From Gemella morbillorum (GTDB taxonomy: Bacteria > Bacillota > Bacilli > Staphylococcales > Gemellaceae): 64,000 nucleotides of DNA. The position numbers and the translations under genes are program-made. Numbering within the stretch: position 1 is the first letter of the stretch; the number at the start of each line of letters is the position of its first letter. The notes beneath the pieces are model-generated. The model saw only the letters and a program-made list of their open reading frames with translations, was not told the DNA's origin and did no database searches. The stretch covers positions 1,240,001-1,304,000 of the forward strand of contig NZ_LS483440.1 in NCBI RefSeq assembly GCF_900476045.1, written 5' to 3'. Below are positions 57,547 to 64,000 of this stretch, piece after piece.

Positions 57547-57945
57547 TTATTTTTCCTCCTTGTTTAATTGTTGTAAAATGTTTTGTAGTTTCTCAGGTAC
57601 TGGTAGTCCTAATTTTGAAGTATTTTCTAGTATAGAAATACCTTCATTAGATAGGTAGAAAAATATTACCGCTGCTCTTAATACTCCTACATGACCTAAA
57701 ATATAAACATCTAGTATGTTAGCTACCCCAACTAGTGAAAATATAATAATTTTTCTAGCTATTCCCTTAAAGCCTACTGAACTAGATAATTCTTTTTTAT
57801 CAATTGCACACATTATTCCAGTCACATAGTCTATTACTGAAAATGCTAAAAGTGCATAAATAAGTCCATCCATACCTCCTAAAAATGCTCCTAAAACACC
57901 ACCTATACTTGAGATTATAAGTTTATAATTTAATAATGTATTCAT
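57547..57945 (-). CDS. phage holin (holin 4 / TcdE-like family)
   Basis: 132 residues with three or four membrane helices. YALLAFSVIDYVTGIMCA and RKIIIFSLVGVANILD are typical of the phage_holin_4 family. GGGAGG precedes the start. It permeabilises the membrane so the adjacent endolysin reaches the wall; holin-lysin order is as usual. Confidence 0.92.
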   Translation of the reverse strand: MNTLLNYKLIISSIGGVLGAFLGGMDGLIYALLAFSVIDYVTGIMCAIDKKELSSSVGFKGIARKIIIFSLVGVANILDVYILGHVGVLRAAVIFFYLSNEGISILENTSKLGLPVPEKLQNILQQLNKEEK

Positions 57946-57946
57946 T

Positions 57947-59305
57947 TTATTTACCTCCCGTTAAATAATATGTAATTTTCATTGTTTTATCCGCCGTTTT
58001 TTCTACTGTCTTCGATAAATTATTTATTGTTGCTGAGTATGGTGTAATTAAGTATAAAACTTTTCTTAAATACTTATCCCCTGAACTTTCTCCGTTCGCA
58101 AAATACCCTAGTAAAAATGGTCCATAGCTTAATGGAATGCATTCTATTGTTGATAAATCGCTTTGTGCTATTTCTGTAATTTTATCATTTTTATCAATAG
58201 TAAAATTAGTCCCTATTATCATATCTCCTAATATATACATTCCACATCCTGTTGTATGTCTTGATACTGATCCTGTTTTTAGAGTAAACTTAGGTTCTAT
58301 TTTAGTTACATCTACTGGGTTATTTATCGCAAACTTCACAACATATTTTTCATCTGTACTAACTGCATACACATATCCTCCTCTCAATACAGATTTAATA
58401 GTTCTATAGTAATCATAGTCTAATGAGTATGCGCCTATATTTTCTATTTTCACATTTTCTAATGTGAATTCAGTTTCTTCCATAGAATTATTTGCTTTAT
58501 TTATTTTCAACTTAGTTACATTGGTATTACCTCCGCTAGTACTAGTTTTCAATAAATAATAATTCTCTTCGTCCACATAAATACACACTCCATATGTCCC
58601 GTAAGATTTCTTATACTTTATTTTTGTTTCTGTTGTATTCTTCTCATTTAAAAATGATAATGAATCATCTAATCTAAAGTTAAGCAGTGGTTCTCTTGAT
58701 TTTATTATTCTAAGATGATCACTTTCAGGAACTATTGATACTATATAATTTTCTTCGAAGTTAGCTTCTACTACATTGACATATTTTTTCTTCATCTCAG
58801 TATCTGTATTCTTAATAAGATATTTATCTTCACCTAGTTTTATACGATTTGTTTCACCATTACTCTTTGTTCCAAAATAACCACCTCCCGCTTTGGCATT
58901 AGTTAAACAAACACTCGATATTTTACCATTTGCTTTTGATGTTCCAAAATCCCAAACAAACTTATAACCATTTGACGTTGCTTTTGATTCTTGTTTATTA
59001 AAACTACCTTGCAGTGGATTTTCCTGAACTCCTTCTACTTGTCCTGCATAGCCAATACATTCATTACTTGTACTTACAAAGCTAGTATTTTTATCTTCTG
59101 TTATTTTATCTTTAAATAACAAGATTCCTCCTACTATCTTTTCAACTATTGGATAAAAGGTATCTTTATTAATATTTGTAAGTAGTCCATTGGGATTTAA
59201 TGTTAGAATCTTTTCTAAAACATCAGTTACGAGGTTATCATCTTTTAAAACCTCTTTCTTTTTTGTTTTAACATCGGTTAATTCTACTATTGTCTTACCT
59301 TTCAT
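57947..59305 (-). CDS. phage tail-tip / receptor-binding candidate
   Basis: 452 residues, beta-rich, no membrane segment. I do not recognise a named domain. Its first 55 residues (KTIVELTDVKTKKKEVLKDD) look like an attachment module, and the rest has repeated strand-turn patterns with dispersed Gly and Thr. Position between the tail-tip protein and holin is where baseplate or receptor-binding genes usually lie. It overlaps the upstream gene by 11 bases. Confidence 0.65.
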   Translation of the reverse strand: MKGKTIVELTDVKTKKKEVLKDDNLVTDVLEKILTLNPNGLLTNINKDTFYPIVEKIVGGILLFKDKITEDKNTSFVSTSNECIGYAGQVEGVQENPLQGSFNKQESKATSNGYKFVWDFGTSKANGKISSVCLTNAKAGGGYFGTKSNGETNRIKLGEDKYLIKNTDTEMKKKYVNVVEANFEENYIVSIVPESDHLRIIKSREPLLNFRLDDSLSFLNEKNTTETKIKYKKSYGTYGVCIYVDEENYYLLKTSTSGGNTNVTKLKINKANNSMEETEFTLENVKIENIGAYSLDYDYYRTIKSVLRGGYVYAVSTDEKYVVKFAINNPVDVTKIEPKFTLKTGSVSRHTTGCGMYILGDMIIGTNFTIDKNDKITEIAQSDLSTIECIPLSYGPFLLGYFANGESSGDKYLRKVLYLITPYSATINNLSKTVEKTADKTMKITYYLTGGK

Positions 59306-61091
59306 TTTTCTCCTCCACTTCTACATTCTCAGTTATATTTCCAAATACAAATTTTCGTTTTAAATCATTTTTTATAATCACATCACTAAATTCATATTTA
59401 GGAACATCATAAGTGTCAACCTCTATACTACCTTCGCTCAAATCCACTTGTTTTCTATGAGATAGTATTAACTTACCTAAGTTCTCATTTACTTTTATTT
59501 TACCGTCCCAAGGTACATCTCCTCCTAAGGCACTACCTATGATCGCAGCACTTATTCCCTCTATTGGAATAACTAGACTACCTTTTTCTAACTCAAAATC
59601 AACAGTAAATCTATTAATCACTTTTTCTTTTAAGTTTATTAGTGGGTAGAATAATGTAACCATTTGGCTTCCTACTTTAGCTATAAACTTTGGTACGTGA
59701 TTTTTTATTGTAAGTTCATTTAATGAGTAAATAATATTAAGCTTTTGATCTTCTTCAACTTCTCTAATCAAGGTTATTTTCTTTTCTTCTTTTTCATCTT
59801 TTAAAGTAACAGTCTCTTCAATATGTTTTTTTAAACTTTTAACATCAAATAACACAGTAGCAATAAAAAAAGCATCAGTTTCTTTACTTGATGCAAATTC
59901 TATATCTATTATTGTTTGTGAATTCTGTCCTATTTTTATTTCAGTTCCATTAACGTAAGCATTCACCTTTACTCTGTCAGACTCAATAGTTTGTAATATA
60001 CCTTGAATATTTTTGTCTTGTTTACTCTTACCTTTAGATAGTAATGCATTTTTACCTACACTCTTAATTCTATATTTCCCATGAATTTTATACTCAATTG
60101 ATGTAATTATAGTGTGATAACTTTCAACACCAACCTTAAAAGTAATCTTGTCTCCAACCTCAAATGCTGGATTACTTACGACTACACTATCTAATGGCGT
60201 ATAGTTAAATGTAGATACTTCTTCTAAAATTGCTTTACACATCCTTACTCGTTTTTCAGGAAGTCCTAACTGCATCAAAGGATTAACACCAATATTCATA
60301 GTTAAAGCATTGTCATTTTCTTTTGAATAATACTCTGATATTTTTGTTTTAAGATTTGTACTTTGTACTGCAGTATACCTAGTTGTGAAATCTGAAATAC
60401 TTAATTCATACCTATCTATTTCTTTTATTTCATAATTTGAGTTCGTATTAAATCTTTTTAATATTAACTTACCAAAACGATCTATAGTCGCAAAACTTGC
60501 AGTAGTTGCACTAATATAATGAATTAAATCACGATACGTTTCTATATCATGCTCGGCATAAATCCCAACTCTTTCTACACCATTTGGTAATTTTTCAATT
60601 TCTTCTTTACTTATTCCAAGTTCTACACTACACTTCTTACAACAAAATTCTAGAAGTTCATAAATAGTCCCAGATGTTTCTTTAAAACTCAGAGTTTTAT
60701 TAAACTTAACCATAAAGTCATAACCTTTAATTTCAACAAATTTCTTCGTTCTATTAGCTTCAGTTGTTTCAAATATTCCTAGTGGTATTTTTTCAGTTTC
60801 ATTATTTTCCAAGACTAAGTTGAAATATAGTTTTATAATGCTTCCGTCTAATGTTATTTCTCTTAATTCATCAAGTTTCAAAGTAATGCCCATCTCCGCA
60901 GCGTAAACAGAACCTAGTTCTATTTCATTACTTCCTGAACACGAATTACTTATATAGCCACTATCTTTTAGAATATGTTTATCATCAAAATTAATTATTT
61001 TTCCCGTTTTTAATCCTATCTCTCCTGTCCAAAAATACTTTCTACTTTTATTTTTTATCGTCTTATTGAAGTTAACACTTGTCTGATACAT
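59295..61091 (-). CDS. phage minor structural / tail-associated protein
   Basis: 598 residues. The N-terminal 250 residues resemble tail proteins in the distal-tail / Tal position (IELGSVYAAEMGITLKLDEL, GIFETTEANRTKKFVEIKGYD), and beta-rich C-terminal modules follow. No catalytic motif is obvious. It starts immediately downstream of the 119-residue gene and overlaps the receptor-binding candidate, as in siphovirus tail-tip clusters. Confidence 0.75.
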   Translation of the reverse strand: MYQTSVNFNKTIKNKSRKYFWTGEIGLKTGKIINFDDKHILKDSGYISNSCSGSNEIELGSVYAAEMGITLKLDELREITLDGSIIKLYFNLVLENNETEKIPLGIFETTEANRTKKFVEIKGYDFMVKFNKTLSFKETSGTIYELLEFCCKKCSVELGISKEEIEKLPNGVERVGIYAEHDIETYRDLIHYISATTASFATIDRFGKLILKRFNTNSNYEIKEIDRYELSISDFTTRYTAVQSTNLKTKISEYYSKENDNALTMNIGVNPLMQLGLPEKRVRMCKAILEEVSTFNYTPLDSVVVSNPAFEVGDKITFKVGVESYHTIITSIEYKIHGKYRIKSVGKNALLSKGKSKQDKNIQGILQTIESDRVKVNAYVNGTEIKIGQNSQTIIDIEFASSKETDAFFIATVLFDVKSLKKHIEETVTLKDEKEEKKITLIREVEEDQKLNIIYSLNELTIKNHVPKFIAKVGSQMVTLFYPLINLKEKVINRFTVDFELEKGSLVIPIEGISAAIIGSALGGDVPWDGKIKVNENLGKLILSHRKQVDLSEGSIEVDTYDVPKYEFSDVIIKNDLKRKFVFGNITENVEVEEKNER

Positions 61092-61451
61092 CTAGTATTC
61101 CTCCAATTTAAAACTAACACTCCAAATTCCAAGACTACCGTTTTTATTTAAAAGACTAACCTTAAAATTTGTACAATAAGTATTTATTTCTTTTTCTTCT
61201 AGTGAATAAGGATCGAAATATTTAACTGGGATTGTATTTTGCTTTAACATTTTTGATAACTTTAAAAGATACTGACTTGTTAGAGTTAGTTTCAAAGATA
61301 TGGATATCACACTTTCCCTTACAATATCTCTATGTGTTATTCCTGCTTCAGTAACTCCGCTACTGCTACCTTCAATATCTCTAAACTCAAAGTCTATCTC
61401 ATCAGGAGTTGGTATTGTTTCATTATTAATTTTTATATATGATTTTTTCAT
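61092..61451 (-). CDS. small phage tail protein (DUF6711-like)
   Basis: 119 residues, predominantly beta: KKSYIKINNETIPTPDEIDF at the start, and SGVTEAGITHRDIVRES. It recalls a small tail-protein family found right after the tape measure gene in Clostridium and related siphoviruses. Position fits a distal-tail or adaptor protein. It begins one base after the tape measure stop. Confidence 0.7.
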   Translation of the reverse strand: MKKSYIKINNETIPTPDEIDFEFRDIEGSSSGVTEAGITHRDIVRESVISISLKLTLTSQYLLKLSKMLKQNTIPVKYFDPYSLEEKEINTYCTNFKVSLLNKNGSLGIWSVSFKLEEY

Positions 61452-61452
61452 A

Positions 61453-64000
61453 TTACCTTCCTCCTGATTTTATAATTTGTCTGTTTTGTGCGTTTATTAT
61501 TATTTCATCAAGTAATGTTCCACCTAAATAAACCGGGATAACTATATCGCCAGTTGTCTCGTGTGGTATATTTATAGCTTGAATTAATTTGTTTAAATCA
61601 TCACTACTTATGCCTGATGTTGCATTGACTCTTGGAAGTGTGAATCCTTTTAAATCTGGATTTATCACCAAATCATTTGATAATTTAGCTACCGAGTTTT
61701 TCAAAAGATTTCTACTACTATCTAAACCTTTAGACAATCCTTTTATAAAGTCTGGCATCCAATCCTCATAGTCTGTAAGTGGTCCTACCTCTGGAACACT
61801 AAAGTGTAAATAACTCCAAATTGTCTCAGCTACACCTTTTACCGCATCAACAACCGCACCTATCTTATCCCTAATTCCATTAACAATTCCTGAAATTAAA
61901 TCACTCCCCCAAGAATAAGCTGAGTTTACCAGTCCCCAAATATAATCTACTGCACTTTGAAATCCATTTTGGATTGTTGAACTAATATTTCCTATAATAT
62001 TTCCCACAGCTGATAACATATTATTAAATGCACTTTGAACATAGTTATAAGCTGAGTTTACAAGATTAGAGATTGTTGAATAAATATTATTCCAGATATT
62101 TGAAACTGTACTAAAAATAGTATCTAAAATATTACTTATAACATTTTTTATATTATTCCAAGAGGTGCTTATAAAATCACTAATTGCTTGTACTATCGTA
62201 TTTATAGAGTTATTAATATTTTGCCATATAGTAGATAAGAAATCTTTTATACTATTCCAAATTGTACTTGTAGTTTGAAATACAAAATCCCAGTAACTTG
62301 TAATGATATTTTTTATTACATCAAGAACTGTTTGGAAAATTGTTTTTATTGTTTCCCAAGTTGTTGATAAGAAATTTTTTATACTCTCCCACACGGTTGT
62401 AAAGAGAGTTTGAATTGCTGTAAAGGTAGTTGTAAAATATGTTTTGATATTCTCCCAAACTGTAGTCACTACTAAGGTTATACTTTGCCAAAGTTCTGTG
62501 AAATAAGTTTTAACACCCTCCCAAGCAGTTGTAAATATAAGACTAATCGCTGTAAGTGTTGTTGAAAAATAGTTTTTTATAACTTCCCATACAACCGTTA
62601 TAGTAGTACTTATAGCCGTCCATGTTTCTGAAAAGTAAGTTTTTATACCTTCCCAAAGATTTATAAAAAAGTCTTTTATTTCACTCCAATGATCTTTTAA
62701 ATAACTACCTATAGATATCAATGTTACAACCGCAGCTATTATAGCGAGTATTGGTACTACCGCACCAGATAAACCAGCCATAACACCACTCATCGCACTA
62801 AAAGCACCAGAAATTGCTGCAACACCCGTTATTATATTTCCTATTGAACCAATGACTGTACCAATTATTACTAAAAGTGGTCCTATCGCAGCTACTATAA
62901 GTCCAATTATTACGACTATCTGTTTAGCAGTTGGACTTAGACTATTCAACCAAGTTGCTATACCCCCAAGAACTGTAGCTACCCCTTGTAAAATTGGTCC
63001 TAAAACATCAGAAATTGCTTCTCCTAAACTACCTAATGCTAACTTAGCATTATTACTAGCTACTTTAAATTTATCTATACCGTCCTCTGTTCCTTCAAAT
63101 GTTTTGTCTACAACATCCCCGTACTCAGACATACTTTTTGATAAATCATCTATAGAAAATCTACCTTCTCTTATAGCCCTAGTCATCTCTGCAGCACCTT
63201 TAGTTCCGAAAATCTTAGTCGCAATCGTTAGTGCTTCAGTTTCACTTCCTGCATTTTTTATCGATTCAATTGTTTTCTTAAGAGCTTCGTCCATAGAAAG
63301 TCCATCCTTAGTATAGGCTGCAACTGCCTTTCTAAAACCTCTTAGTGCTTGATCTGCATTTACACCATTTGCTTCAAATTGTGCAAGTAAGTTAATACTC
63401 TGACCTAGATTTAACCCCATTTCTTTTAGAATTGCTCCGTGTTGCTGAACTCCGTTCATAAGAGTATCAACACTTATTCCTGTATCCTGTGCTTTTTGTG
63501 TTATTAATCCTAACACATTGGCAGTTTCTTTAGCGTCAATCCCCCACTGAACCATTATTCTGTTTGTCATTCCTATAGCGGTATTTAGGTCTGTTTCATT
63601 TATCTCTGCGAACTTAAGAAATAAAGTAGATAGTTCTTGAAGCTCATCACCAGTAACTTTAAACCTAGTATTAACCTCACCTACCGCAACACCTACATCA
63701 CTCATACTTACAGGTAAACTTTTAAAAATATTATCCGCAACATTTTTTAATCCCTTGAAACTTTCTCCAGTTGCTCCAGTCTTTTTGATGATAGTGTCGT
63801 ACCCTTCATCAATTTCACGAAAGGCTAATGTTGCTGCTGCTCCAACTGCTACAATTGGTGCTGTCACATTTTTTGATAGAGTTGTACCTACTGAAGATAT
63901 TTTTTCTCCAGTCTCTTTAAACTTACCCCCAACTTCTTTAAGTGTAGCTTGCATTGAACTATCAGTGTGTTTTAGTTTTTCAGTGAATTTATCTAGTTCT
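61453..64000 (-). CDS. phage tail tape measure protein (5' end beyond window)
   Basis: At least 849 residues; the frame stays open to 64000, so the start is outside the window. The N-terminal part has the TP901-type core (GATGESFKGLKNVADNIFKSLP, ANVLGLITQKAQDTG, GVNADQALRGFRKAVA), then hydrophobic helices, then a long run of about 11-residue repeats with Trp/Phe at fixed spacing (pattern W-x-x-I-K-x-x-F), typical of tape measure proteins that set tail length. Transcription is leftward with the rest of the late genes. Confidence 0.94.
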   Translation of the reverse strand, partial: ELDKFTEKLKHTDSSMQATLKEVGGKFKETGEKISSVGTTLSKNVTAPIVAVGAAATLAFREIDEGYDTIIKKTGATGESFKGLKNVADNIFKSLPVSMSDVGVAVGEVNTRFKVTGDELQELSTLFLKFAEINETDLNTAIGMTNRIMVQWGIDAKETANVLGLITQKAQDTGISVDTLMNGVQQHGAILKEMGLNLGQSINLLAQFEANGVNADQALRGFRKAVAAYTKDGLSMDEALKKTIESIKNAGSETEALTIATKIFGTKGAAEMTRAIREGRFSIDDLSKSMSEYGDVVDKTFEGTEDGIDKFKVASNNAKLALGSLGEAISDVLGPILQGVATVLGGIATWLNSLSPTAKQIVVIIGLIVAAIGPLLVIIGTVIGSIGNIITGVAAISGAFSAMSGVMAGLSGAVVPILAIIAAVVTLISIGSYLKDHWSEIKDFFINLWEGIKTYFSETWTAISTTITVVWEVIKNYFSTTLTAISLIFTTAWEGVKTYFTELWQSITLVVTTVWENIKTYFTTTFTAIQTLFTTVWESIKNFLSTTWETIKTIFQTVLDVIKNIITSYWDFVFQTTSTIWNSIKDFLSTIWQNINNSINTIVQAISDFISTSWNNIKNVISNILDTIFSTVSNIWNNIYSTISNLVNSAYNYVQSAFNNMLSAVGNIIGNISSTIQNGFQSAVDYIWGLVNSAYSWGSDLISGIVNGIRDKIGAVVDAVKGVAETIWSYLHFSVPEVGPLTDYEDWMPDFIKGLSKGLDSSRNLLKNSVAKLSNDLVINPDLKGFTLPRVNATSGISSDDLNKLIQAINIPHETTGDIVIPVYLGGTLLDEIIINAQNRQIIKSGGR

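Overview
The window is a low-GC Gram-positive (Firmicutes, class Bacilli) chromosome. It carries a seven-gene Mrp antiporter, the rapZ-yvcK pair, the ccpN / PPDK-regulator / ppdK trio, a valS T-box leader, strong AGGAGG ribosome binding sites, lipoprotein and LPxTG signals, and a tailed prophage. The gene set and AT-rich codon use recall Gemella or a close relative. That is a judgement from memory and was not searched. No rRNA or tRNA genes were seen.

Left part (1-31,300), core metabolism: phosphoglucomutase (cut by the left edge) and deoD; the mrpABCDEFG operon; a CNNM/CBS transporter; glutamate dehydrogenase; polA; a glycosyltransferase; a membrane rhodanese; a ClC antiporter; a LacI regulator with a HAD phosphatase; metN-metI-metQ; and a maltose operon malQ-glgP-mapP-malT with a divergent GntR regulator, followed by pgi. 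Read as one route, maltose would enter as maltose 6'-phosphate. The EEP-family phosphatase would dephosphorylate it, MalQ and the phosphorylase would give glucose and glucose 1-phosphate, and phosphoglucomutase and pgi would feed glycolysis.

Middle part (31,300-48,350): yvcK and rapZ without the usual adjacent whiA, a class A PBP, ppdK with its regulator and ccpN, a two-gene operon ending in a 45-residue LPxTG microprotein, valS with a T-box (specifier GTA), an alanine/sodium symporter, a membrane protein, rlmH and a HAD phosphatase.

Right part (48,350-64,000), accessory DNA. First comes a structured non-coding block, then the frameshifted C-terminal stub of an old serine recombinase. Next is a compact operon with its own promoter and terminator: an ABC exporter carrying one in-frame TAA, a radical SAM enzyme, a 245-residue protein with an internal Val/Ala/Gly-rich segment, and a small membrane protein. 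It looks like a peptide-modification (RiPP-like) system that I cannot assign to a named family, and it is the most interesting part of the window. Beyond it is one end of a prophage: two tandem serine recombinases with two small partner genes, a divergent NUC-type endonuclease in a cargo position, then endolysin, holin, tail-tip genes and the tape measure protein, which runs off the right edge.
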